Positions 9,061 through 19,670 of a stretch of 64,000 bases of DNA are shown piece by piece. Positions within the stretch are counted from its first letter, which is position 1; every line of letters begins with the position of its first letter. Below the pieces are notes generated by a model. The model saw only the letters and a program-made list of their open reading frames with translations, did no database searches and was not told the origin of the DNA. Source of the stretch: R-RK-3 sp963834945 (GTDB taxonomy: Bacteria; Pseudomonadota; Alphaproteobacteria; Rhizobiales; Rhodomicrobiaceae); the NCBI GenBank assembly GCA_963834945.1, contig CAWIDT010000008.1:1-64000 (forward strand). The letters are read 5' to 3'. A program made the position numbers and the translations under genes.

Positions 9061-9757
9061 CGTAACCTCCCGGGGCGCGTCTTGAACACGCATCCTCCAA
9101 AATGGCAAACCGGTTGCATCGGTCCGCGAATGCAGATGATGCGACAGGGCGACGCATTCGACAAGCGTGTCCGTCCACTGAACACCTCTTCAAGACGGAA
9201 ATTGCCTGCTGCCATTATTCAAAAGCTTAAACGCAAGGTTGCAAATGCCACAATCTAGGGTTGATTTCCGTTTCTTTTTGAAGCATTGTCAATCGCAGAT
9301 TGCAAGTTGAAGTCTGTTCGCGTGAGTTCACCCCATGTTTGTGTTCGGGCTATTGCGGGTCGGCAATGGCGGGTTTTCCTTGGAAGGGGAAAATCGCCGC
9401 CATCTCGGCTCGCGGCTGGTTGAGAGCCAGCCATTTCCGGATCCCCCATTATATACACTCACGAAGACGTCAGAATGCGGGTTTCCAGCCGTGCACCGCT
9501 CGGAGATTCTCGCTGCCAAGCTCAATCCGTGATGCTAATATCGATGAGGATAGGTAGTAGCCGGTACTATTAGAACTCAACTAAAAATTGTAGGAATTTT
9601 TGGTAAACGAAGTCGGAAATGTAGCGTTGCTGGGTTCATTGGCTGTGTGCGCTCTGTTTAAAACTATAAGTAAAATAAACAAGCAAAACGCATGTCCCCA
9701 TTATCGGGACGTCAAAACTCTTTTGCGATCATCTCCCCGGAGTTCGAGGAGAGGTCG
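9061..9757. other. Long intergenic stretch, AT-richer toward its right end
   Basis: About 700 bases without a supported gene. The last 200 bases (about 9530-9700) are noticeably richer in A and T than the surroundings and probably hold the promoter of the following protease gene. A small inverted repeat, GGCTGG/CCAGCC, occurs near 9414-9432. The short frames here have no ribosome binding site or family resemblance. Confidence 0.4.
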
Positions 9758-10402
9758 ATGAAGTTCTGGTCGTTGGCTATCGCCGTGGGCGGGGTCGCCT
9801 ATTGCATCTCCCACGGAGCCGATGCTCGCGGCATAAGCGCGAGGCCGGCGCCGATGTCGGCGCGGCAGATGACGGTCTACGGAACCGCAGAGCCGCCGAT
9901 CGGATATACGCAATTTTGTGCCGAAAACCGGGACGATTGCCGGGCGCAGGGAAAGACCGAAGCGGAGGTGATCCTCACCGACCCCAAATGGAGAGAGCTG
10001 CGCGCGGTCAATCTCAGAGTGAATCTGGATATAAAGCCGGTCAGCGATTTAGTGCAGTATCACACAATCGAAAAATGGACTTACCCCTATAGTGGCAAGG
10101 GCGATTGTGAAGACTACGTGCTGCTGAAAATGCGTCGATTAATGGAACGTGGCTGGCCGCAAAGCGTTTTGCTGATTACTGTCGTGCGGGATGAACACGG
10201 CGAAGGTCACGCGGTGCTGACTGTCAGAACCAGTCGCGGCGACCTTATTCTCGACAACAAGCACTCCCGCATCCTGGCGTGGAACGAGACGCCCTACCAG
10301 TATATCAAAAGGCAATCGTCGGTCGACCCGCAACGCTGGAATTCCCTCGTGCCCGTTCATGACGGACCCGCGGTCGCCGCTTCAAGCGCGGACTCTGAAT
10401 AG
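9758..10402 (+). CDS. Periplasmic transglutaminase-like cysteine protease (BTLCP/DUF920 family)
   Basis: The ATG at 9758 follows GAGGAGAGG and opens a 214-residue protein with an N-terminal signal segment (ending near SHGADARG). The catalytic triad of bacterial transglutaminase-like cysteine proteases is visible: Cys in GDCEDYVLLK, His in GEGHAVLTV and Asp in LILDNKHS. The C-terminal YQYIKRQSSVDPQRW is typical. Relatives such as LapG cleave surface adhesins under c-di-GMP control through LapD. Rhizobial paralogues often stand alone, as here, with no lapD or adhesin gene nearby, so that role is only a possibility. Confidence 0.88.
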   Translation: MKFWSLAIAVGGVAYCISHGADARGISARPAPMSARQMTVYGTAEPPIGYTQFCAENRDDCRAQGKTEAEVILTDPKWRELRAVNLRVNLDIKPVSDLVQYHTIEKWTYPYSGKGDCEDYVLLKMRRLMERGWPQSVLLITVVRDEHGEGHAVLTVRTSRGDLILDNKHSRILAWNETPYQYIKRQSSVDPQRWNSLVPVHDGPAVAASSADSE

Positions 10403-10482
10403 AAGGATTCGTACCTATATAGATAGCAGTTTCGGGCCCGGATCCCCTCGCCCCTCATATCCTGCCCCTTCCGGGCTCGTTA

Positions 10483-10514
10483 GCGAGCCGGCGATCCCCC
10501 CAACGCCGGCTCGC
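10483..10514 (+). terminator. Intrinsic terminator-like hairpin after the cysteine protease gene
   Basis: An 11 bp perfect stem, GCGAGCCGGCG with its complement (10504-10514), surrounds a ten-base loop and is followed by a pyrimidine-rich run. It lies between the convergent protease and DUF3126 genes. The T-tract is weak, so termination efficiency is uncertain. Confidence 0.55.
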
Positions 10515-10620
10515 CCCCCTTTATCTCGGGCAGACTTAACCTGCGGCGGCGACCAAGAGCATGCGCCGGGTCGCGGACGTGATCGGCGGTCCATAGGGTG
10601 GCTGAACTCGATATTGAATG

Positions 10621-10830
10621 TCAGGTGAGATCAAGTTCCAGTATGGCCATCTGGAACTGGTAGGAAACCTCGCCATCCTCGTCATCGCGGTAGATCACGC
10701 CGACGAACTCATCCGCGACATAGACCTCCGCCGAATCTTTCTTCTTGGGACGTTGGCGAATTTCGATCACCTCGGTCTGGAAGGTCTTGCGGAGGTATTT
10801 CTCCAGCAAATTCAATTCGTCGCGAGTCAT
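10621..10830 (-). CDS. DUF3126 family protein
   Basis: This is a 69-residue cytoplasmic protein matching the small alphaproteobacterial DUF3126 family: LLEKYLRKTFQ near the start, RPKKKDSAEVYVADEFVGVIYRDDEDGEVSY in the middle and FQMAILELDL at the end. No function is established. It lies directly downstream of cysE on the same strand, the usual position in Rhizobiales, which suggests co-expression with sulfur assimilation or simply conserved order. The start is the only ATG in frame. Confidence 0.85.
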   Translation of the reverse strand: MTRDELNLLEKYLRKTFQTEVIEIRQRPKKKDSAEVYVADEFVGVIYRDDEDGEVSYQFQMAILELDLT

Positions 10831-11056
10831 GAAATCCTGCCAAGGTTAAAGCAATTTCAGCAAGGCCGACGGCGGCCAATGGCGGTTCGCGCCGCAAAAT
10901 GCAATCGACGAAGGAAGCAAAGCACGATTCGCAAAAACATGTCCCGCGAACACAGAAACGAAAGCCGCCTCCGCGAAACCTATACTTCGATAAGCGCCAA
11001 TCCCCTAATCACCACCGCCGTGCCGCCCGCATCGCGTCAAACCGGACGGCCAAATC

Positions 11057-11908
11057 TCAACCTTCTGTTTGGCCTGTCCGGTCGCCATCGTCAAGCCCGA
11101 GCATCTGGTTCATGGTCCGGCCCGGCTCGGGGCATCCGGCGACCCCGACGACGCGCGCCGGCACTCCGGCGACGGTGGTCTTGGGCGGCACATCCTTGAG
11201 CACGACACTGCCGGCCGCAACCCTGGCGCAATCCCCTACGGTGATATTCCCTAGAATCTTCGCGCCCGCGCCGATCATCACGCAGCGGCCCACCTTGGGA
11301 TGCCGGTCGCCAGTTTCCTTGCCGCTGCCGCCCAGCGTCACCGAATGCAGCAGCGAACTCATATCGCCGACCGCCGCCGTCTCGCCGATCACGATCCCTG
11401 TCGCGTGATCCAGCATGATGCCGCGCCCGATTCGCGCCGCCGGGTGAATATCGACGCCGAATACGCGCGAGGACTGACTTTGCAGGTAAAGCGCGAAGTC
11501 GCGCTCGCCATTGTGATAGAGCCAGTTGGCGAAGCGATAGGTCTGGAGCGCGTGGAAACCCTTATAGTACAATAGCGGCTCGATCTGGCGCTTGCAGGCC
11601 GGATCGCGGTCGGCAACGGCGGCAATATCGACGCGGAACGCATCGGCGATGCTGCGGTCTTCACCGAGCACGCGGTCGAAGGTCTGGCGGATCAGGTCGG
11701 CATTGACGTCGTCATGATCGAGCCGCTGCGCCAGGCGGTGGCAAATGGCGTCCTCAAGCCGCTGATGATTGAGGACATTGGCGAAAATGAAGCTGGCCAG
11801 CGTCGGTTCGCGCCGGGCGATATCCTCTGACTCGGTCCGCATGCCCTCCCATGTCGGGTCATAGGACTGCACATTCGAGCTGCGCGGCTTGGAGAAATGT
11901 TGCGGCAC
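11057..11908 (-). CDS. cysE: Serine O-acetyltransferase CysE
   Basis: This enzyme transfers acetyl from acetyl-CoA to L-serine, the first step of cysteine synthesis. The N-terminal helical domain is followed by the left-handed beta-helix built of hexapeptide repeats (DIHPAARIGRGIMLDHATG, IVIGETAAVGD, GAGAKILGNITVGD) with the catalytic His in LDHATG and in LLHSVTLGG. The start chosen is the GTG at 11908, which has AAGGGAG seven bases upstream, giving 283 residues. A longer frame to 12052 lacks a signal. The C-terminal DGDRTGQTEG extends slightly past the family norm. It is followed by DUF3126. Confidence 0.92.
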   Translation of the reverse strand: MPQHFSKPRSSNVQSYDPTWEGMRTESEDIARREPTLASFIFANVLNHQRLEDAICHRLAQRLDHDDVNADLIRQTFDRVLGEDRSIADAFRVDIAAVADRDPACKRQIEPLLYYKGFHALQTYRFANWLYHNGERDFALYLQSQSSRVFGVDIHPAARIGRGIMLDHATGIVIGETAAVGDMSSLLHSVTLGGSGKETGDRHPKVGRCVMIGAGAKILGNITVGDCARVAAGSVVLKDVPPKTTVAGVPARVVGVAGCPEPGRTMNQMLGLDDGDRTGQTEG

Positions 11909-12080
11909 GGAGACACTCCCTTGGCACGAGACGCTGATCGGCAATTGCGGCGAACCCAGATCATGCTTTCGCTGCGGCCGGCATGCCCTTGGGACGGCCG
12001 GCGCCGCAGCCATGATGTACCACGAAAATGGGGATTGCCCCAAGCGCCGCAAGAGCTTCCGGTAAAGCCATCAGGCACAA

Positions 12081-12112
12081 CTTGGCATTTCGTCGCGGCG
12101 CGCTTAAATAAG
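12081..12112 (+). promoter_or_regulatory. Probable sigma-32 (RpoH) heat-shock promoter of hsp20-lon
   Basis: CTTG (12081-12084), 18 bases, then CTTAAATAAG (12103-12112). The second box matches the alphaproteobacterial heat-shock -10 consensus CYTATNTNNG with one mismatch, and the spacing is as expected. It lies about 66 bases before the hsp20 start and reads toward two classic heat-shock genes. Confidence 0.6.
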
Positions 12113-12178
12113 GTCCGGCAGGCAAGGCTGGGCGCGCTGGCGCTCCGGGGCAATCCAAAGAAGAATTGACGGGTCGAC

Positions 12179-12586
12179 ATGGCGATTAAGGACACCGAAC
12201 GCTGGATGTGGTCCGAAGCATGCGAGATGCTGATGCGCGCCGAACGGATGCATCGCCAGCTGTTTCAGCCTCAGGCCGGCACCTATCGAGCGGCCGCCTG
12301 GGAGCCGCCGGCCGACGTTCTGGAAACCGACAGCCATATCGTCATCTATGTGGCGCTTCCCGGCGTCGACCAGGATCATGTGGAGCTGGCCATCGATGGC
12401 AGCGAACTGGTGATTTCGGGCGCGCGCATTCTCCCGGCCGAGTTGCACAACGCCGTCATTCACCGGCTGGAGCTGCCGCAAGGCCACTTCATGCGCCGCA
12501 TACCGTTGCCGCGCGGCCGCTACGATCAGATTGCCAAAAGCGCGGCCAATGGCTGCCTGCTTATCAGCCTCCGCAAATTTTCCTGA
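12179..12586 (+). CDS. Small heat-shock protein, Hsp20/alpha-crystallin family
   Basis: This 135-residue ATP-independent holdase has the alpha-crystallin domain from about residue 38 (WEPPADVLETDSHIVIYVALPGV) through HRLELPQGHFMRRIPLP to NGCLLISL. It lacks the usual C-terminal I-x-I tail and ends with LRKFS. It binds unfolding proteins and hands them to refolding or degradation machinery. It is the first gene of an apparent operon with lon, whose GTG start lies 25 bases beyond its stop, behind a sigma-32-like promoter. The chaperone plus protease pairing fits a heat-shock unit. Confidence 0.88.
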   Translation: MAIKDTERWMWSEACEMLMRAERMHRQLFQPQAGTYRAAAWEPPADVLETDSHIVIYVALPGVDQDHVELAIDGSELVISGARILPAELHNAVIHRLELPQGHFMRRIPLPRGRYDQIAKSAANGCLLISLRKFS

Positions 12587-12611
12587 GCAAACACCAAAAA
12601 GGAGACGTCAG

Positions 12612-15017
<2,406 letters not shown>

Positions 15018-15076
15018 CGCGAGAAGGGAACAACCGCGCTGCTCAGGTCTTTTGTTTGGACCCAAGGAGCGAAACA

Positions 15077-15469
15077 ATGAACAAACTTCTTTTGACCGCC
15101 CTCATGGCGGCGGTATTCGCCATACCCGCAGCCGCCGCCGATCAGACGCCGGACGCAAGCGGGGTCAACCCGCAAACCGACTGGACCGGCTCGATGAAGA
15201 ATCCCCGCTCCGGCGAGCTGAAGCCTGCGGATGAGCAAAATACCGGGGCCGGGTCCGGCGCCCCCAAGGCTGATATGAAGCCTGCGGGAGATGCTGAATC
15301 CAACAACAGCCAGCCAGTTCAGAAAAACAACGACGCGCAGCAATCTCCCGAGACGCACGGGATGCAGTTCGTCGATCTCGGCCAGCCGATAGTCGTGGCT
15401 CGCGATGTCCGGCGCCGTCTGAGCTCTAATCGCTCCGGGAGCTCGGCTGGGGGCAACAGGTTCGAATGA
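15077..15469 (+). CDS. Small secreted protein of unknown function
   Basis: The ATG at 15077, eight bases after AAGGAGC, starts a 130-residue protein with a clear signal peptide (LLLTALMAAVFAIPAAAAD). The mature part is hydrophilic and low in complexity (Asn, Gln, Asp, Pro, Lys) and probably disordered, with a short basic stretch VRRRLSSNRSG at the end. There is no recognisable domain and no cysteine. It follows lon by 59 bases but has no obvious functional tie to it. It borders the first frameshift-rich stretch, so the C-terminal end might be altered. Confidence 0.6.
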   Translation: MNKLLLTALMAAVFAIPAAAADQTPDASGVNPQTDWTGSMKNPRSGELKPADEQNTGAGSGAPKADMKPAGDAESNNSQPVQKNNDAQQSPETHGMQFVDLGQPIVVARDVRRRLSSNRSGSSAGGNRFE

Positions 15470-15512
15470 ACGAGGCTCGGGACCGGAGAGCGGCAGCCGA
15501 CAGGAATCGCCG

Positions 15513-16142
15513 ATGCTGAAGATTTATGGCCGGGCGAATTCGATCAACGTTCGCAAGGTGCTGTGGACGGTGGACGAGATCGGCATTGCGTATGAGCGCG
15601 AGGATTGGGGGCGCGGCGTGCGTCCGCTCAGCGATCCGCAATTCCTGGCGCATCAATCCGTTCGGCCTCATCCCCGTCATCGATGATGACGGCTTCGTTC
15701 TCGGCGAGTCGCACGCCATCATCCGCTATCTCGCCGCCACGCGCTCGCGCGACGATCTGCTTCCCGCCGATCCGAAAGGAGCGCGCCATCATCGAAAGCT
15801 GGATGGACTGGCAGGGAACGGAGGTCTCCAACGCCCATCGGGCCGCCGTCATGTCCCAGGTCTTCAATATCACCGTTGCCGGGCGGGCAGGAGGTCGTCG
15901 AGGCCTCGCTGACGGAATGGCCCAAGCGCATGGCGGTCATCGAGGCGCAACTGAAAAAGACCGGCGCCTATATCACCGGGGCGCAATTTACGCTGGCCGA
16001 TATCTGCATCGGCCTGACCGTCAATCGCTGGTTCGCCACTCCGACCGGGGAAAAGCCCGACTTCCCCGCGATGTCCGCCTATTATGATCTGCTGGCCGAG
16101 CGCCCCGCTTATCGGCGCCATGGCCGCAACGGCACGCCGTAG
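15513..16142 (+). pseudogene. Glutathione S-transferase, three frameshifts
   Basis: Reading across frames gives a continuous GST. The thioredoxin-fold N-terminus is MLKIYGRANSINVRKVLW and continues as INPFGLIPVIDDDG with the GESHAIIRYLA glutathione-contact helix. The all-helical C-terminal part includes RAIIESWMDWQ and ITGAQFTLADICIGL. The frame moves by one base at about 15650, 15775 and 15885, each compatible with one extra base (for example FLA-INPFG instead of FLAHQ). The stop is TAG at 16140-16142. The family conjugates or reduces using glutathione, but the substrate is unknown. Conservation right through to the end argues that the shifts are recent or artefactual. Confidence 0.75.
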
Positions 16143-16174
16143 CTGCCGGGTCAATCCCGAAGCGAAAAGGACGC

Positions 16175-16560
16175 TCAGTGTCCTTCTGCGGCGAGACTAG
16201 CTGGATTGGGCGCCGTTATGTCGCCGTTAAGTTTCAACTTGATGGCCGCTAAGCTGATGGTGCAACGTGTCGTGACCCGGCGCGACGGCGACCTCAATTC
16301 GCGAAGCAGAGCTTGACCAGGCTTTTCAACATAATGGAAGATCAGAGCCGCTAACGCGAGGGACACCGTGATGGCCATCAGCACTGCTTCGGTGTCTCTA
16401 ATCGATGTCGATCTGTTAAGTGAGCCAATGATCTAGCACGCCAATCTTGATGATTAAATAGAGAGCGTATGAAATTGGACGGAGATAGGGAAGGAAGCCA
16501 AGTTGCTGATCGCCAGAAAGGGCACTGGTGCCGACCTCCGTGCCGTCCGGCCGGTTGTCG
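16175..16560 (-). pseudogene. C-terminal remnant of an acyltransferase-3 (OafA-like) membrane protein
   Basis: On the minus strand short frames read LRPISYALYLIIKIG and, further down, VSLALAALIFHYVEKPGQALLRE. These are the last transmembrane segments and the EKP signature of acyltransferase-3 proteins, which acylate surface polysaccharides. The frame is interrupted by stops near 16418, and only the last hundred or so residues are present. The N-terminal two thirds are absent because the sequence switches to a LysE-like gene on the other strand. It looks like a rearrangement scar. Confidence 0.5.
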
Positions 16561-16599
16561 CCAATATCGCCGGATTTTGTCTGCGCGTTTTATGTCCAT

Positions 16600-17088
16600 G
16601 GCGCGCTCTCCATATCTCGGCATCTCGGTTATTCTGGTGCAATCGGCAGCACAGCCCTTTTTAATGGTGCAAGGCTGCTCGGCGCCGCCTATCTGTGCTG
16701 GCTGGGCATTGAAACGTCAGCCGGGTGCCGCTCCGGGGCGTCACCGACCGCAATCTGGCCGTCCGGCCGCCGCGCGCCGGCGCACGCTGCTGACGTTCGC
16801 TTTCGCGGAAGGCTTGCATGAGCCAACGTGCTCAACCCGAAGGTGGCGATGTTCTATCTCGCCGCGTTTCCCCAATTCATTCCCGCGCATCATGCAGTGG
16901 CGAGCGGCGCGCTGCTGCTGATCGTCATCCACTCGGCGCTGAATATCATCTGGTTTTCGGCGATGGTGCTGCTGTTCAACCGGCTGCGGGGTGTGGCGGC
17001 GAGCGGCAGGGTACAGCGCTGGGTCAAGGGAGCGACGGGCGCGGTGCTGCTGGCCTTCGGCGCGCGGCTTGCGACCTATCAACCGTAG
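16600..17088 (+). pseudogene. LysE/RhtB-family amino-acid exporter, 5'-truncated and frameshifted
   Basis: Recognisable exporter segments are ARLLGAAYLCWLGIE (about 16670-16715) and, after frame changes, FAEGL and LNPKVAMFYLAAFPQFIP followed by hydrophobic helices to a TAG at 17086-17088. The intact last part (16828-17088) is 86 residues. The first transmembrane segment is missing, and the 5' side abuts an acyltransferase remnant. Family members export basic or neutral amino acids across the inner membrane. As it stands the gene cannot make a full carrier. Confidence 0.65.
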
Positions 17089-17252
17089 CCGGCGCCGCCA
17101 TCGTGATGATGATGGATGGCAATCAGCGCTTTCCCTGCCCCGTTGCCGGCCTTACCATTCCGCAGGAAGATTTGCAATCCGCTCTTTGCGAAGCGCACGG
17201 CGAGGAGTCGGACGGGCGGCACGGCGCGTCTCTTCATCCGGAGGATACGCCC

Positions 17253-18483
17253 ATGACCGCCCTCAATCCCGACGATCCGGGCAAGCCCGCAGCGCCGCGC
17301 GCCTGCCCGCCGGCTGGGACGATCTCCTCCTGTTCGACGAGCAGCTCACCGAGGAAGAGCGCATGGTGCGCGACACCGCCCGCGACTATGCGCAGGACAA
17401 GCTGATGCCGCGCGTCCTCAGCGCCTATCGCGAGGAGCGCTTCGACCGCGAGATCATGACCGAGATGGGCGCGCTCGGCCTGCTCGGCCCGACCGTGCCG
17501 GAGACCTATGGCGGCGGCGGGGCTGGGCTATGTGTGCCTACGGGCTGGCCGCGCGCGAGGTGGAGCGGGTCGACTAGCGGCTACCGCTCGGCGATGAGCG
17601 TGCAGTCCTCGCTGGTGATGTATCCGATCCACGCCTATGGCAGCGAGGAGCAGCGGCGCAAATATCTGCCGAAGCTGGCGAGCGGCGAATGGGTCGGCTG
17701 CTTCGGCCTCACCGAGCCGGATGCCGGGTCCGATCCCGGCGGCATGCGCACCCGCGCCGAGAAGGTCGACGGCGGCTATCGGCTGAACGGCGCGAAAACC
17801 TGGATTTCCAACAGCCCGATCGCCGATGTCGCGGTGGTCTGGGCGAAATCGGCGGCGCATGGCGACCAGATCCGCGGCTTCCTCGTCGAGCGCGGCACGA
17901 AGGGGTTCTCCACGCCCAAGATCGAGGGCAAGCTGTCGCTGCGCGCCTCGATCACCGGCGAGATCGTGCTGGAGGGCGCCGAAGTGCCGGAGGACAACCT
18001 GCTGCCGAACGTGTCCGGCCTCAAAGGCCCGTTCGGCTGCCTCAACCGCGCCCGCTACGGCATCGCCTGGGGCGCGCTGGGCGCGGCGGAATTCTGCTGG
18101 CATCGCGCCCGCGACTATGTGCTGGACCGCAAGCAGTTCGGCCGGCCGCTCGCCGCGAACCAGCTCATCCAGAAGAAGCTCGCCGACATGCAGACCGAGA
18201 TCACCATCGCCCTGCAGGCGGTGCTGCGCGCCGGGCGCCTGTTCGACGAGGACCGCCTGCCGACCGACGCCATCTCGCTGCTGAAGCGCAACAATTGCGG
18301 CAAGGCGCTGGCCATCGCCCGCGAGGCGCGCGACATGCATGGCGGCAACGGCATCTCCGAGGAATACCACATCATGCGCGTCGCGCAGAATCTGGAGACG
18401 GTGAACACCTATGAGGGCACGCATGACGTCCACGCGCTGATCCTCGGGCCGCGGGCAGACCGGGCATTCAGGCGTTTTTCTGA
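17253..18483 (+). pseudogene. gcdH: Acyl-CoA dehydrogenase, probably glutaryl-CoA dehydrogenase, several frameshifts
   Basis: The ATG at 17253 after GGAGGATAC starts MTALNPDDPGKPA. The enzyme then continues in other frames: LTEEERMVRDTARDYAQ, FGLTEPDAGSDPGGMRTRA (FAD and substrate loop), WISNSPIADVAVVWAK, ARYGIAWGALGAAEFC, and the C-terminal GGNGISEEYHIMRV and NTYEGTHDVHALILG. The last two are the pattern of glutaryl-CoA dehydrogenases, with the catalytic Glu in YEGTHD. Around 17515-17580 three single extra bases restore GLGYVAYGLAAREVERVDSGYRS. Near the end further small indels precede a TGA at 18481. The enzyme oxidises and decarboxylates glutaryl-CoA to crotonyl-CoA. The next gene starts six bases later. 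Confidence 0.8.
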
Positions 18484-18489
18484 TGCGCG

Positions 18490-19665
18490 ATGACAAAGCC
18501 TCTTGAGGGCATTCGCGTCCTGGAACTGGCCCGCATTCTGGCCGGCCCATGGGCGGGCCAGCTTCTGGCCGATCTCGGCGCCGAGGTCGTCAAGGTCGAG
18601 CGGCCCGGCGTCGGCGACGACACGCGCAGCTGGGGGCCGCCTTTCGTGACCGGCGAGAGCGGCGAGAGATCTGCCTCCGCTTATTACCACGCGACGAACG
18701 GGGCAAGCGCTCCGTGGCGCTGGACCTCGAAACGCGAAGGTCGAGGCGCGCGTGCCGTGCGCTGCGCTGCCGAAGCCGACGTGCGTGATCGAGAATTTCA
18801 AGGTCGGCGGGCTGGCGAAATACGGCCTCGACTATGCGAGCCTGAAAGCCGTCAATCCGCGCCTGATCTATTGTTCGATCACCGGCTTCGGCCAGACCGG
18901 CCCGTACGCTGCGCGCGCGGGTTATGATTTTCTCATCCAGGGCATGGGCGGGCTGATGAGCGTCACCGGCGATGCCGAGGGCGAGCCGCTGAAGGTGGGC
19001 GTCGCCATCGCCGATATCGCCACCGGGCTATACGCCTCCACCGCCATCCTCGCCGCGCTACGCCGCCGCGACCAGGCCGGCGAGGGCGCGCATATCGACA
19101 TGGCGCTGCTCGACTGCCAGGTGGCGCTGCTCGCCAATCAGGCGATGAACTGCTTTGGTTTCGGGCAAGCCGCCGGCGCGGCTCGGCAATGCGCATCCCA
19201 ACATCGTGCCCTATCAGCTGTTTCCCGCGAGCGATGGGCATCTCACCATCGCGGTGGGCAATGACGGGCAGTTCGCGCGGCTTTGCGCCGTGCTGGGCGC
19301 GGGCGGATCTGGCCGAAAATCCGGATTACCGCACCAATGAGGGCCGCGTCCGCCAGCGCCAGCCGCTTTGCGCGCGCATCGCCGAACTGACGTCGCGCCG
19401 CAGCCGGGCGGACCTGCTCGCGGCATTCGAGCGCCATGGCGTGCCCGCCGGCCCGATCAACGACATCGGCGAGGTGTTTGCCGACGCCCAGGTGGCGGCG
19501 CGCGGTCTCCAATCCAGCCTGCGATCCGGCGGCACGGCGGTTCCAACCGTCGCCTGTCCCATCGTCATCGACGGCGAGCGCATGGTCGCCGCCAAGGCCA
19601 GCCCACGGCTCGGCGAAGACAGCGACGCCGTCCTGCGCGAGCTGGCCATTGCATCCGAGGAGTAA
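18490..19665 (+). pseudogene. CaiB/BaiF-family CoA transferase, probably succinyl-CoA:glutarate type, frameshifted
   Basis: The start MTKPLEGIRVLELARILAGPW is typical of class III CoA transferases. Later frames give KRSVALDLET, ADVVIENFKVGGLAKYGLDY, SITGFGQTGPYAARAGYD and RHGVPAGPINDIGEVFAD. At least five frame changes are needed, mostly extra bases plus one missing base near 18705. Class III enzymes move CoA between carboxylic acids through an Asp-CoA anhydride. The position between a glutaryl-CoA dehydrogenase and a TPP enzyme, with gaps of six and five bases, makes glutarate the likely substrate (compare SUGCT). The reading to TAA at 19663-19665 is continuous once corrected. Confidence 0.78.
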
Positions 19666-19670
19666 ACGCA

